The position numbers and the translations under genes were made by a program. DNA of 64,000 nucleotides from assembly GCA_002309835.1 (NCBI GenBank), contig DBYL01000031.1:1104-65103 (forward strand), given 5' to 3'. How positions within the stretch are numbered: the stretch's first letter is position 1; the number at the start of each line of letters is the position of its first letter. Positions 29,401 through 37,362 of the stretch are shown here, one piece after another. This stretch comes from Bacteroidales bacterium UBA1187 (GTDB taxonomy: Bacteria > Bacteroidota > Bacteroidia > Bacteroidales > Paludibacteraceae). The notes beneath the pieces are model-generated. The model made no database searches, was not told the DNA's origin, and saw nothing but the letters and a program-made list of their open reading frames with translations.

Positions 29401-30288
29401 CTACTTTTTCTCCGCCACTCTCAGTTTCGCGCTCCTCGCCCTTGGATTACGTTCTATCTCCTCTGCTGAGGCTTCGCGACCTTTCTCTATTAATGTAAAC
29501 GGACTCAGGTTGTTGCCGTAGAAATCTTTCTCTATCGTTCCTTCCAGGTTTCCGCTTCTCAAGAAATTTTTCACGAGCCGGTCCTCTAACGAATGGTACG
29601 TCAATATCGCGATGCGTCCACCGGGTTTCAACAGATCTCGCGCAGCGAGTAGCATCTCGCGCAAAGCACCCATCTCGTCATTTACCTCGATACGCAAGGC
29701 TTGGAAAAGACGTGCTAACTCTTTACTCATCTCAGCGGGAATACGCGATGCGGCCACCAGATCTTCCGTCCGCTCAATCGCCTTCTGCGCCCGCGCCCTG
29801 CATATATTCTTCGCAATGCCACGACCATTCTTCAACTCTCCGTAGAGATAGAAGATATTCGCCAGCTCCTCTTCGCTATAACTGTTGATGATATCCGCTG
29901 CCGTGCGCTTCGCCGTCTGGTTCATGCGCATATCGAGCGGCGCAGAAAAACGAAAACTGAACCCGCGCTCCGGACAATCGAAATGATGAAAACTAACGCC
30001 CAGATCGGCCAACAACCCATCTATCTGTTCCTCCCCGTAATAATCCATCCAATTCCTCAGATACCGGAAGTTGCTGTGCACAAACGTCCACCGCTCATCA
30101 TCTATCTTATTCGCCAACGCATCCTTATCCTGATCAAACGAATACAGATGACCTGCTCCTGCTTCAAGAATGGCACGACTATGTCCGCCTCCGCCGAAAG
30201 TGACGTCCACATAGACTCCCTCGGGCTTGATGTTCAAACCTTCGATCGTCTCCTTCAGCATTGCCGGTATATGATAGACTTCGGACAT
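29401..30288 (-). CDS. rsmH: 16S rRNA (cytosine-1402-N4)-methyltransferase
   Basis: A 295-residue S-adenosylmethionine-dependent methyltransferase acting on 16S rRNA C1402. The SAM loop is VDVTFGGGGHSRAIL, followed by FDQDKDA and LLADLGVSFHHFD. The C-terminus has ILTYHSLEDRLVK, the signature of the MraW/RsmH family. It sits 5 bp behind mraZ, as in most dcw clusters. Confidence 0.95.
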   Translation of the reverse strand: MSEVYHIPAMLKETIEGLNIKPEGVYVDVTFGGGGHSRAILEAGAGHLYSFDQDKDALANKIDDERWTFVHSNFRYLRNWMDYYGEEQIDGLLADLGVSFHHFDCPERGFSFRFSAPLDMRMNQTAKRTAADIINSYSEEELANIFYLYGELKNGRGIAKNICRARAQKAIERTEDLVAASRIPAEMSKELARLFQALRIEVNDEMGALREMLLAARDLLKPGGRIAILTYHSLEDRLVKNFLRSGNLEGTIEKDFYGNNLSPFTLIEKGREASAEEIERNPRARSAKLRVAEKK

Positions 30289-30293
30289 GATTA

Positions 30294-30746
30294 TTAGTTC
30301 TTCTTACTCATTTTTGCACGAAGACGTGCAGCAAGCTCAGTCTGCGAGAGTCGTTTAGCAGCAAATGTTTCCGGAGCCCATAGCGCAAAGCGATTAAGCA
30401 TTCCGACAAATAGTACGTCTTGCTGCGCACCGATAGTCTCAAGGTTTTTCTTCTGCAGCAAGATGCGTCCCTGGCCATCCATCTCCATGTATTCGGCATC
30501 GGCCATGAACTGCATGAGGATAAGCTGATCTTCAGGATCCCACTCATCCAGATTGGCACGCAGCGCCTCCACTTTCTCGTTCCATACAGATTCAGGATAG
30601 AACATTAGGCACTCGTTATCCGTATCACGACGCATCACGATGCGTTTGGACTCCGCCTCCGCTAAAATCTTACGGTAGGCAGCGGGAATAAAGATGCGAC
30701 CCTTCTCGTCCAAACGACCTTCAATATTTCCAACAAAGGTTGACAT
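30294..30746 (-). CDS. mraZ: MraZ, transcriptional regulator of the division cluster
   Basis: A protein of 150 residues with two SpoVT-AbrB-type half-domains: LDEKGRIFIPAAYRK near the start and MDGQGRILLQKK near residue 95. MraZ is a ring-forming DNA-binding protein that binds TGGGN repeats upstream of its own gene. Such repeats lie at its promoter here (30799-30813). An ATG two codons upstream (30752) is equally readable. ATG 30746 gives the family-like MSTFVGNIEG start. Confidence 0.93.
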   Translation of the reverse strand: MSTFVGNIEGRLDEKGRIFIPAAYRKILAEAESKRIVMRRDTDNECLMFYPESVWNEKVEALRANLDEWDPEDQLILMQFMADAEYMEMDGQGRILLQKKNLETIGAQQDVLFVGMLNRFALWAPETFAAKRLSQTELAARLRAKMSKKN

Positions 30747-30772
30747 ATGCATATATGTATTGAAATCGGCTG

Positions 30773-30780
30773 CAAAGGTA
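30773..30780 (-). promoter_or_regulatory. -7 box of the mraZ (dcw cluster) promoter
   Basis: On the minus strand TACCTTTG (30780-30773), followed by the usual GC-rich start region, lies 26 bp before the mraZ ATG. The -33 position (30801-30804) reads GTGG instead of TTTG, so the promoter is weak in that box, and it coincides with a candidate MraZ site. Confidence 0.6.
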
Positions 30781-30798
30781 CAAAAAATATTTGATATT

Positions 30799-30813
30799 CA
30801 CCACATTTCCCCA
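30799..30813 (-). promoter_or_regulatory. Candidate MraZ operator at the mraZ promoter
   Basis: Read on the minus strand: TGGGG, five bases, TGGTG. E. coli MraZ is known to bind TGGGN direct repeats separated by 5 nt. The pair overlaps the -33 position of the mraZ promoter, a fitting place for autorepression. Confidence 0.45.
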
Positions 30814-30922
30814 CGAAAAAATTTATCAATTGTTTTATTAACATATTTTCGACATTCTTGTAGGTTGTAATATTTGCTGAAAATCAACAAATTATAATAG
30901 ATATTAACATTTTAATAAAAAG

Positions 30923-30937
30923 TGGGGTAAAATGGGG
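30923..30937 (+). promoter_or_regulatory. Second candidate MraZ operator, between the mraZ and tRNA-Leu promoters
   Basis: TGGGG (30923-30927), TAAAA, TGGGG (30933-30937), with a degenerate third unit GTGTG after another 5 nt. This is a closer match to the TGGGN-N5-TGGGN pattern than the site at the promoter. The rest of the stretch 30814-31022 is A+T rich and shows no gene. Confidence 0.4.
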
Positions 30938-30985
30938 CTTATGTGTGCTAAGGACTAAAAGATAGTAAAAAGTTTAGCGTAATTC

Positions 30986-31016
30986 TTGCATAAACAAAAA
31001 AAAAGCAGTACCTTTG
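30986..31016 (+). promoter_or_regulatory. Promoter of tRNA-Leu and the following lipoprotein gene
   Basis: TTG at 30986-30988 and TACCTTTG at 31009-31016 are 20 nt apart. Transcription should begin near 31023, giving a leader of about 58 nt before the tRNA. Confidence 0.7.
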
Positions 31017-31022
31017 CACTCT

Positions 31023-31071
31023 GAATTCCATTCCGCAGCAGCGAAGGGAATTCTAAATCTCTGCGAGATTT
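31023..31071 (+). other. Two hairpins in the tRNA-Leu leader
   Basis: GAATTCC (31023-31029) pairs with GGAATTC (31047-31053), and AAATCTC (31055-31061) pairs with GAGATTT (31065-31071) around a TGC loop. They lie between the predicted transcription start and the tRNA 5' end and may affect processing. Confidence 0.4.
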
Positions 31072-31080
31072 GCGATTTCT

Positions 31081-31162
31081 GCGGCATTGGCGGAATTGGT
31101 AGACGCGCCAGACTTAGGATCTGGTTCCGCAAGGAGTGAAAGTTCGAGTCTTTTATGCCGCA
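31081..31162 (+). tRNA. tRNA-Leu, anticodon UAG
   Basis: The acceptor arm GCGGCAT (31081-31087) pairs with ATGCCGC (31155-31161), with A as discriminator. The anticodon arm is CCAGA-CTTAGGA-TCTGG, giving anticodon UAG (reads CUA and related Leu codons). The long variable arm (GTTCCGCAAGGAGT region) is the class II shape expected for leucine. The T arm has GTTCGAGTC. No CCA is encoded. Confidence 0.93.
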
Positions 31163-31165
31163 CTT

Positions 31166-31681
31166 ATGAAAACGCTGACAAAAATACTGCTGATGGCTAT
31201 GGTTGCCATCACGTTGAATTCTTGTTTGGATGGGATGAATGAGACATCTCCTTTTGTTTATGTACCCGGTATGTGCGCATATCGCACTTCTGCTACAGGT
31301 GTGAAAGATACGATTGTGTTTGCCCAGGAGATGCAGACGCGTGTCGGGGATACATTGCGGGTACCTATGGTATTATATGCTAATTCGGGATATACCGGTT
31401 TTAATACCTTAACGAAATTCACGGTGACTTCAGATACATCGGCGATTGATTGCAAATTCGTGTGTGATAGTGCGCTGTTGGAGGTGATACAAGCGGATTC
31501 CCGTCCTGAAGAAGGGTATTTACATTTCGAAGACAATTATATAGTGCTGCCCGTCCTCTTCTTGTATGTTTCGAAGAAAGTAGGGGACTATGAGATCCTC
31601 TTCTCACTAGCCTCCACGGCGAGTCAGAAGTACTCTCCTAACCAGACGACAGTCAAACAGAAAATAGTGAGCGCAGATTAA
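31166..31681 (+). CDS. Small lipoprotein of unknown function, directly behind tRNA-Leu
   Basis: 171 residues. The signal MKTLTKILLMAMVAITLNSC ends in a lipobox Cys at 20. The mature part is probably a single beta-sandwich, but no family is recognised. The start codon lies 3 nt after the tRNA, so no ribosome-binding site can exist outside the tRNA body. After 3' processing of the tRNA the mRNA would be practically leaderless. The ATG at 31166 is supported by the basic n-region MKTLTK. Internal ATGs would remove it. The 3' end overlaps convergent mazG by 4 bp. Confidence 0.75.
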   Translation: MKTLTKILLMAMVAITLNSCLDGMNETSPFVYVPGMCAYRTSATGVKDTIVFAQEMQTRVGDTLRVPMVLYANSGYTGFNTLTKFTVTSDTSAIDCKFVCDSALLEVIQADSRPEEGYLHFEDNYIVLPVLFLYVSKKVGDYEILFSLASTASQKYSPNQTTVKQKIVSAD

Positions 31682-32466
31682 TGGCGCTCATTTTTTTTCG
31701 CTTCATCCCAAAGTTGGTCCATTTCCTCAAGGCTCATGTCTTTGAGTTCACGTCCCTGCTCTTTGGCGCGTTGCTCGATGTAGTTGAAGCGCCGCATGAA
31801 CTTGAGGTTGGTCTGCTCGAGGGCATTGTCGGGACGAATCTTATAGAGTCGCGCGGCATTGATCATGGCGAAGAGCAGGTCGCCGAATTCGGCCTCTTTG
31901 TTGCCTCCGTCTTCTTTAGCCAACTCCGCCTGCAGTTCGTCGAGTTCTTCGTGGACTTTTGCCCATACATCTTCGCGGTTTTTCCAATCGAAGCCTACGT
32001 TTGCCACTTTGTCTTGAATACGATAGGCTTTTACGAGCGAAGGCAGACTATCGGGAATACCACCAAGCACGGTCTTGTTACCACCTTTCTCTTTGAGTTT
32101 GACTTGCTCCCAAAGATGACTCACTTCCTCTGCGTTCTGCGCAGCTTCCTCACCATATACATGAGGATGTCTGAAAATCAACTTGTCGCAAAGCCGGTTG
32201 CAAACATCAGCGATGTCGAATTCTCCTGTCTCGCTTCCCATTTTTGCATAGAAAACGACGTGCAGTAGCACGTCTCCGAGCTCCTTACATATCTCGTTCA
32301 TATCGTGACGCGAGATAGCAGTCGCTAACTCATAGGTCTCCTCAATAGTATTCTGACGCAAGCTGTCAAACGTCTGCTTGCGATCCCACGGACACTTGAC
32401 ACGCAGGTCGTCCATGATATTCAGCAGTCGCTCAAAAGCGGCCAGTTGTTCTGCTCTACTGCTCAT
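31678..32466 (-). CDS. mazG: Nucleoside triphosphate pyrophosphohydrolase MazG
   Basis: A 262-residue cytoplasmic enzyme hydrolysing (d)NTPs to monophosphates and pyrophosphate. It has two MazG domains. The first shows CPWDRKQTFDSLRQNTIEE and KELGDVLLHVVFYAKM (the EExxE...ExxD metal site), and the second EELDELQAELAKE...EFGDLLFAMIN. Length is typical. It overlaps the LpxH-like gene by 11 bp and is last in the rpiB unit. Confidence 0.93.
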   Translation of the reverse strand: MSSRAEQLAAFERLLNIMDDLRVKCPWDRKQTFDSLRQNTIEETYELATAISRHDMNEICKELGDVLLHVVFYAKMGSETGEFDIADVCNRLCDKLIFRHPHVYGEEAAQNAEEVSHLWEQVKLKEKGGNKTVLGGIPDSLPSLVKAYRIQDKVANVGFDWKNREDVWAKVHEELDELQAELAKEDGGNKEAEFGDLLFAMINAARLYKIRPDNALEQTNLKFMRRFNYIEQRAKEQGRELKDMSLEEMDQLWDEAKKNERH

Positions 32467-33244
32467 AATTGCAAAGGGTTAGACGACCTTTATTGTCGAG
32501 TTTGGCGTAGGTCCACTGCTGGAAGCAGTCTCCTAAGATAACGACGCGACTGCCTGATGCGATCTGCAGGTCTAATTCGATATGCCGGTGACCGAAGATA
32601 TAATAGTCGCGGTGGTTGTTTTGTTTCTCCTGATCTTTGGCAAAGAGCACCAATTCCTCCTGATCCTCACCTTTATACGGACACGGATTGGCAATCTCTT
32701 TAAGACGACTCTTTTTCGCCCAGTTATAACCGAAAGCATTGCCCCATGACGGAGGAAGGCTGCGGAAAAGGAACTGCGCCGTAGGCGAATGGAAGAGTTG
32801 GCGAAGACGCATGAAGCGCTTGATCTTGCGTTGTACAGGCTTGGGGTATAGTGCTTGCCAGTTACGCGGCAGCAGTCCGTCGCCGTGACTCAGGTATAGC
32901 GATTTGCCGTAACGGATGATTGTGCAGGGCTCATAATGCACTTCCGCTCCGGTCATCTGTGCTAATCCACCGAATGTCCAGAGGTCATGATTGCCCGTGA
33001 AGAAATGTACGTGAATACCCCGTTTGATAAGACTGCGGATCTCTTTGCAGAACGGCGAATACTGCCGTTTGGCTTTGTCGTGACGGTAGTACTCCATCCA
33101 GAAATCGAACATGTCGCCGAGCATATATATTGACGCCGCATCCTTACTCATCATCTCGAGCATGTCGATGAGTTTCTTCTGGTGCGCCCAACCTCTTTGG
33201 ATAGCCAGACTGCCTAAATGTGCATCGCTGAGAAAATAGATCAT
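32456..33244 (-). CDS. lpxH: UDP-2,3-diacylglucosamine hydrolase-like metallophosphoesterase (LpxH family)
   Basis: 263 residues with the calcineurin-like metal motifs in order: FLSDAHLGS, YMLGDMFDFW, FFTGNHDLW, LSHGDGLLP and FGHRHIELDL. LpxH removes UMP from UDP-2,3-diacylglucosamine in lipid A synthesis at the inner-membrane face. A longer open frame reaches 33427, but it overlaps the DUF59 gene and is arginine-rich noise. The ATG at 33244 overlaps the stop of that gene by 4 bp. Lipid A activity is probable but not proven by the motifs alone. Confidence 0.8.
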   Translation of the reverse strand: MIYFLSDAHLGSLAIQRGWAHQKKLIDMLEMMSKDAASIYMLGDMFDFWMEYYRHDKAKRQYSPFCKEIRSLIKRGIHVHFFTGNHDLWTFGGLAQMTGAEVHYEPCTIIRYGKSLYLSHGDGLLPRNWQALYPKPVQRKIKRFMRLRQLFHSPTAQFLFRSLPPSWGNAFGYNWAKKSRLKEIANPCPYKGEDQEELVLFAKDQEKQNNHRDYYIFGHRHIELDLQIASGSRVVILGDCFQQWTYAKLDNKGRLTLCNYEQ

Positions 33245-33555
33245 AGGAATCCCAATTCGAGTTTCGCTTCTTCGCTCATCATGTCTTTCGTCCACTCGGG
33301 TTCGAAGACGATGGTTACATTTACATCTTTGATACCTTCTACAGAGCCTACTTTCTGCCGAACATCCTCTACGAGGAAGTCGCCTGCGGGACACGACGGC
33401 GCAGTAAGCGTCATCGTGATCTCGCAAACACCATCATCTTTTACTTCAATGCCGTAGATGAGCCCCAGGTCATAGATGTTGACAGGGATCTCAGGGTCAA
33501 AGACCGTCTTCAGCATTTTGAGGATGGCTTCCTCTCTCTCCAGAAACTCATTCAT
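33241..33555 (-). CDS. DUF59/MIP18-family iron-sulfur assembly protein
   Basis: A 104-residue single-domain protein with the family pattern VFDPEIPVNIYDLGLIYGI and TLTAPSCPAGDFLVEDV. Relatives (SufT, PaaD, MIP18) help insert Fe-S clusters into target proteins in the cytoplasm. There are no suf genes in this window, so a partner is not visible. It is 18 bp behind the porin-like gene. Confidence 0.85.
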   Translation of the reverse strand: MNEFLEREEAILKMLKTVFDPEIPVNIYDLGLIYGIEVKDDGVCEITMTLTAPSCPAGDFLVEDVRQKVGSVEGIKDVNVTIVFEPEWTKDMMSEEAKLELGFL

Positions 33556-33573
33556 CTGTTTCGTGGCGGCAGA

Positions 33574-35022
33574 TTAGAAGTTATACTTGGTCATGAGTTG
33601 AACACGATGGTTGGTCACCCAATGGAGTCCGTTCGTGGACAGACCATGGTTGTTCAGCTTGCCATCGCCATATTGTACGGACGTGATCTCGTATTCCAGA
33701 CCGAGTTGGAACTTACCAACGGTGTAGAGCAGGGTAGGCGATAGACGCCACATCTGGTTCATGGCTGCCGAACGGGGATAGAAGAATTCCGCATTGGTGA
33801 TCTTGCCGTCTCCGTTGACATCCATCACTTCCTCTTTCGTGCCGAAATTATGTACATAACCGGCAAACAGTATTCCCTGCAATTTCTGCGGGTGCTTGTC
33901 TTCTTGTGCACCTACCTTACCGCCATAGACAATACTGATCCACGAGGTACTGTGACGAATAGGCGTGTACGCATAAGAACCGTCTGCATTCACCGCCTTG
34001 ATGCCATAACCGCCGTACATATTCATGTGCTCACCCGACTCGGCGAAGATAGACTTAGCCTTGAAGGAAAACTCACCTTTCTTGTACTGCAGATAGATAA
34101 ACGGCGAAGCAGTTGTGATACGATCGCTCACCTTGACGGTAACACCACTGAGCGTGCCCAAGTGACGCGGCTTGATGCTCAACACGTCAGCGCCGACGCG
34201 GAAGAGCCAGCCTTTGTCGTGGATAGAGAGACCGAGGTACGTTTCCGGAGTCTTCCCATAGAGCATATACTCGCCGGACGTGAGATTGCCCGGGCCGATA
34301 GACAGGTATTGCATCTGCCAGAGTCCGGCAGCCGTCAAGGTTACGTACTTACCAAGACGTGCGTCCATCTTCACTTGCGGACTGCGGTTGAACGGACCAA
34401 ACGGAGCGCCTGAAGCAAGGGCGATGACGTCGCAGAGGTCTGCTGCCATCGGGTGCCACGTCTGACCGATAGTCAAGTCTACACGCGCAAAGTCCTTGCC
34501 GTTCATAATAGGCAGGCTGTCCCAACCGAGGGCTAAGTACGCCTGACGCAGACGGAACTGCGCCACACCACTCACGGCGTGCGTCTCTTTGATGGTGTTA
34601 TTGACGGTCGAAGTCTTGGTGCTCAAGCCGGCATAGAAGTCCGCTTCGATCTTTCCGCTGAACTCCGTGTTACGCCATTTATAGCCCACAATATTGAGTC
34701 CCAGACGCGTAGTAAGCGAGAGAAAACGGAACGTACCCATCGCATTCAGATCCTCGCGGGGGACACCGGAGGTGGCAGCTTGAGCCTCTGTCTGATTCCA
34801 GTTTTCGTCTTTCGGTTGGTAGTTATACAGGTCACCTGTTCCCGACCAACTCTCACGGCTGTCGTACGTGAAATAGTTGCGCACAAAGCCGTAAGGCTTG
34901 AAATGCTGCTTGAGATGGCTCTTTACCGCCTCTTTCTTGGCTACCTTAGCGCTGTCTGCGGGCGCTGCAAAGAGCGTGACGCAGAGTGCGCTTAGGGTGC
35001 AGAGTGTTATCAGTCGTTTCAT
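33574..35022 (-). CDS. Porin-like outer-membrane beta-barrel protein
   Basis: 482 residues with the signal MKRLITLCTLSALCVTLFAA and a long run of alternating strands (FRFLSLTTRLGLNIVGYKWR, AQFRLRQAYLALGWDS, GEFSFKAKSIFAESGE), ending with HRVQLMTKYNF and a terminal Phe, the usual barrel sorting residue. It has an EF-hand-like loop DVNGDGKITNAEF near residue 400. It is one base from the SLC13 transporter and could let that transporter's substrate cross the outer membrane. The pairing is an inference. Confidence 0.6.
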   Translation of the reverse strand: MKRLITLCTLSALCVTLFAAPADSAKVAKKEAVKSHLKQHFKPYGFVRNYFTYDSRESWSGTGDLYNYQPKDENWNQTEAQAATSGVPREDLNAMGTFRFLSLTTRLGLNIVGYKWRNTEFSGKIEADFYAGLSTKTSTVNNTIKETHAVSGVAQFRLRQAYLALGWDSLPIMNGKDFARVDLTIGQTWHPMAADLCDVIALASGAPFGPFNRSPQVKMDARLGKYVTLTAAGLWQMQYLSIGPGNLTSGEYMLYGKTPETYLGLSIHDKGWLFRVGADVLSIKPRHLGTLSGVTVKVSDRITTASPFIYLQYKKGEFSFKAKSIFAESGEHMNMYGGYGIKAVNADGSYAYTPIRHSTSWISIVYGGKVGAQEDKHPQKLQGILFAGYVHNFGTKEEVMDVNGDGKITNAEFFYPRSAAMNQMWRLSPTLLYTVGKFQLGLEYEITSVQYGDGKLNNHGLSTNGLHWVTNHRVQLMTKYNF

Positions 35023-35023
35023 A

Positions 35024-36445
35024 TCAGAACGGGAAAAGCAATATTACGGCATATGCCAGGGCGATACCTACGAGACCGACGATCAGACCTACTTTCGCCA
35101 TCTCGTTGGTCTTGATAAGACCGGTCGAACAAGCAATAGCGTTCGGCGGCGTAGAGATCGGCAGCAGCATAGCAAACGAAGTCGAAGCAGCTACGCAAAC
35201 GAGCAACGTCGTCACACCTCCGAAAGCACCTAACTGCTCACTCATAGCGGTTCCTACCACAGCCAGAATAGGCACGAGCAGGTTCGCAGCCGAAGAGTTG
35301 GCAATGAAGTTCGAGAGCAACCAGCCGAGCAGACCTGCGATGACGAGCACGGCGATAGCGGACCAGCTACCGAACGGAATAGCCTCTACCAGCGCAGCAG
35401 CCAAACCGGTCTTGTTCAGCGCAGTACCGATAGCGAAACCACCGGCAACCATCCACAGCACGTGCCAGTCGATCTTCGCGAAATCATCACGTTTGAAGAT
35501 GCCTACCAGGGCGAAGACGCCGAACGGGATGAGGGCTACTACGTTGGAGTTGAGGTGAGTGATCTCACCCGTCATCCAGAGGAGGATCGTAGCGATAAAC
35601 GTAACGGTTACCACCCAGAATTTCCAGTCAATCTGATGCGTCTCATCCGGCTCGATGACGATCTTCACATCTTTCGCCTTAAATGGGAACATAAACATCA
35701 GCAACCACCAGGAGAACAAGATCATGATAATCACAACCGGCACCATGCGAATCATCCATGCGCCGAAGCCGACGTTGATATCCATCGCGGCCAACTGACC
35801 GATAGCGATGGCGTTAGGAGGCGTGCCGATAGGAGTACCCAGACCACCGATATTGGCGGCGATAGGAATACTCATCGCAAGACTTACACGGCCACCACCG
35901 TCTGCCGGCAAGGTACGAAGTACAGGCGCCAGAAAGGCGAGCATCATCGCTGCCGTAGCCGTGTTACTCATAAACATTGACATCACGCTGATAAGCGTCA
36001 AGAAGCCCAGAAGCACCCATTTCGGGTTGGTGCCGAACGGCTTGAGCATCACGCGTGCCAGCACAACGTCCAGACCCACTTTGCTTGCGCAGATAGCCAG
36101 CACGAAACCACCCAAAAACAACATGATGATCGGGTCTGCAAAAGCAGCCATCAACTCCTTGAAGTTCACCAGATCACCCATCTCAGGCGTCGTCAGACCT
36201 TTGTTACTTACCGCCAGCAACAGCAGCACAATCGTCGTCACACTCGTTGCCCAGGCCGGGATGATCTCAAACATCCACATCAGCGCTGCATAGCAGAAGA
36301 TAGCTATCGTGCGCTGCTGAACAACCGTCAAACCCTCAATGCCGAAGAACGAACTCGGCACAAACCACATAAACAGCACTACCAGCAGCGTCAGCGGCGC
36401 CAGGACGTGCATCTTTACGTCAAAACCTTTAGTTTTATTTTTCAT
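35024..36445 (-). CDS. SLC13/DASS-family sodium-coupled anion transporter
   Basis: 473 residues with about eleven membrane helices and the duplicated DASS fold. The paired SNT-type motifs are visible as MSNTATAAMML (about residue 155) and FIANSSAANLLV (about 395). Members import di- and tricarboxylates, or sulfate, with sodium. The substrate cannot be told from the sequence. It overlaps rpiB by 11 bp upstream and is followed at once by the porin-like gene. Confidence 0.85.
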   Translation of the reverse strand: MKNKTKGFDVKMHVLAPLTLLVVLFMWFVPSSFFGIEGLTVVQQRTIAIFCYAALMWMFEIIPAWATSVTTIVLLLLAVSNKGLTTPEMGDLVNFKELMAAFADPIIMLFLGGFVLAICASKVGLDVVLARVMLKPFGTNPKWVLLGFLTLISVMSMFMSNTATAAMMLAFLAPVLRTLPADGGGRVSLAMSIPIAANIGGLGTPIGTPPNAIAIGQLAAMDINVGFGAWMIRMVPVVIIMILFSWWLLMFMFPFKAKDVKIVIEPDETHQIDWKFWVVTVTFIATILLWMTGEITHLNSNVVALIPFGVFALVGIFKRDDFAKIDWHVLWMVAGGFAIGTALNKTGLAAALVEAIPFGSWSAIAVLVIAGLLGWLLSNFIANSSAANLLVPILAVVGTAMSEQLGAFGGVTTLLVCVAASTSFAMLLPISTPPNAIACSTGLIKTNEMAKVGLIVGLVGIALAYAVILLFPF

Positions 36446-36899
36446 CTTTCTTTAATTTATTTACTTTTTTCATACGCTGCTCATAATGTCCGCCCTCAAA
36501 ATCGAAGGAGAAGAATGCACTAATGATCTCCATTGCCTTGTCCGGAGCTACGCAACCTGCCGGCAGACATAATATGTTTGCATCGAAGAAACGACGTACG
36601 TTCTTTGCCAAACGCGGTTCCCAACAAACCACCGCGCGTACGTCTTTGTGACGGTTAGCTGCCATCGCCATACCGTTGCCCGTGAAGCAACAACCGATAG
36701 CGAAATCACATTCGCCTTTCTCTATGGCTTCTGCCATAGGGTGGGCAAAATCAGGAAAATCACAGTTTTCCATCGAGTGGCAACCGAAATCTTTTACGGT
36801 CGCACCCTCGCGCTCCAGATACAACTGAATCATGGATTTCAGTCCAAAACCCGCATGATCACTTGCCAGCGCAATGGTTAATTCGTTTAATGGTTTCAT
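36435..36899 (-). CDS. rpiB: Ribose-5-phosphate isomerase B
   Basis: A 154-residue RpiB/LacA/LacB fold enzyme interconverting ribose-5-phosphate and ribulose-5-phosphate in the pentose phosphate route. ASDHAGFGLKSMI is the phosphate-binding start. GCCFTGNGMAMAANRHKDV contains the catalytic-site Cys and the anion hole, and ARLAKN-type EPRLAKNVRR follows. First gene of the minus-strand unit, with its own promoter at 36945-36976. Confidence 0.92.
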   Translation of the reverse strand: MKPLNELTIALASDHAGFGLKSMIQLYLEREGATVKDFGCHSMENCDFPDFAHPMAEAIEKGECDFAIGCCFTGNGMAMAANRHKDVRAVVCWEPRLAKNVRRFFDANILCLPAGCVAPDKAMEIISAFFSFDFEGGHYEQRMKKVNKLKKDEK

Positions 36900-36944
36900 A
36901 TGTCTATAAATTTTGATTGTTTGTCGTCATTTCTTTTGCGGCTG

Positions 36945-36976
36945 CAAAAGTACTGCTTTTTTTGCACATACGCAAA
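36945..36976 (-). promoter_or_regulatory. Promoter of the rpiB operon
   Basis: On the minus strand TTTG (36976-36973) and TACTTTTG (36952-36945) are 20 nt apart. The upstream box continues as TTTGCGTATGTGCAA, an imperfect version of the TTTGCATATATGCAA palindrome seen at two other promoters. Confidence 0.7.
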
Positions 36977-37027
36977 TATTTTTTCAAAAAACATGCGTAG
37001 TGGTACCCCTGATTAGGGTATCACTCT

Positions 37028-37093
37028 CGATAATGGACCGATAATGGACCGATAATGGATCGACAATGACTCGAGAACGGACCGATAACGGCT
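37028..37093. repeat. Six 11-bp tandem repeats between genes
   Basis: The units are CGATAATGGAC (twice), CGATAATGGAT, CGACAATGACT, CGAGAACGGAC and CGATAACGGCT. Divergence rises to the right. It is the same unit, rotated, as in the DAHP synthase-chorismate mutase linker at 20374-20417. Confidence 0.85.
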
Positions 37094-37184
37094 CAATCAC
37101 ACTTAGAAAATGAAATGTGTTAAGGTTTGAGTTTCGCGGTGATTTGCGGATACAGTTCCGTGTCCAAACTGGATTCTTTGAGGT

Positions 37185-37283
37185 CCTAGGAAAACCCGTA
37201 AATACCGATAAGAAACGCCCATGCAGCGCAAGGACGCTTGCATTATCTGTTCTGGTATTTACGCTTTTTTGAAATTTCCTAGG
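37185..37283. repeat. 99-bp imperfect palindrome bounded by CCTAGG
   Basis: Both ends read CCTAGG (37185-37190 and 37278-37283). The arms share CCTAGGAAA, CGTAAATACC and ATGCA-GCG blocks in inverted order around a short centre (AAGGA), so the single strand would fold into one long interrupted hairpin. A minus-strand promoter lies 80 bp to the right. It is either a small RNA or a non-autonomous mobile palindrome. No protein is supported here. Confidence 0.6.
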
Positions 37284-37362
37284 TTTCAAGGCGTGTTACG
37301 AACAAATAGCAAACGCTATAATATCAATATGTCGTGCAGTAGGTTTAAAAACCTTTGCGCTG

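Noticed and set aside
37005..37022. TACCC/GGGTA inverted repeat as terminator of the orphan minus-strand transcript
   Set aside because: Only five base pairs, and the T-run lies 10 bases away, so it is not supported as a terminator.
36984..37289. 101-codon minus-strand frame across the 11-bp repeats and the 99-bp palindrome
   Set aside because: It starts with TTG, has no family, and its sequence is entirely accounted for by the palindrome and repeats. I treat the region as non-coding.
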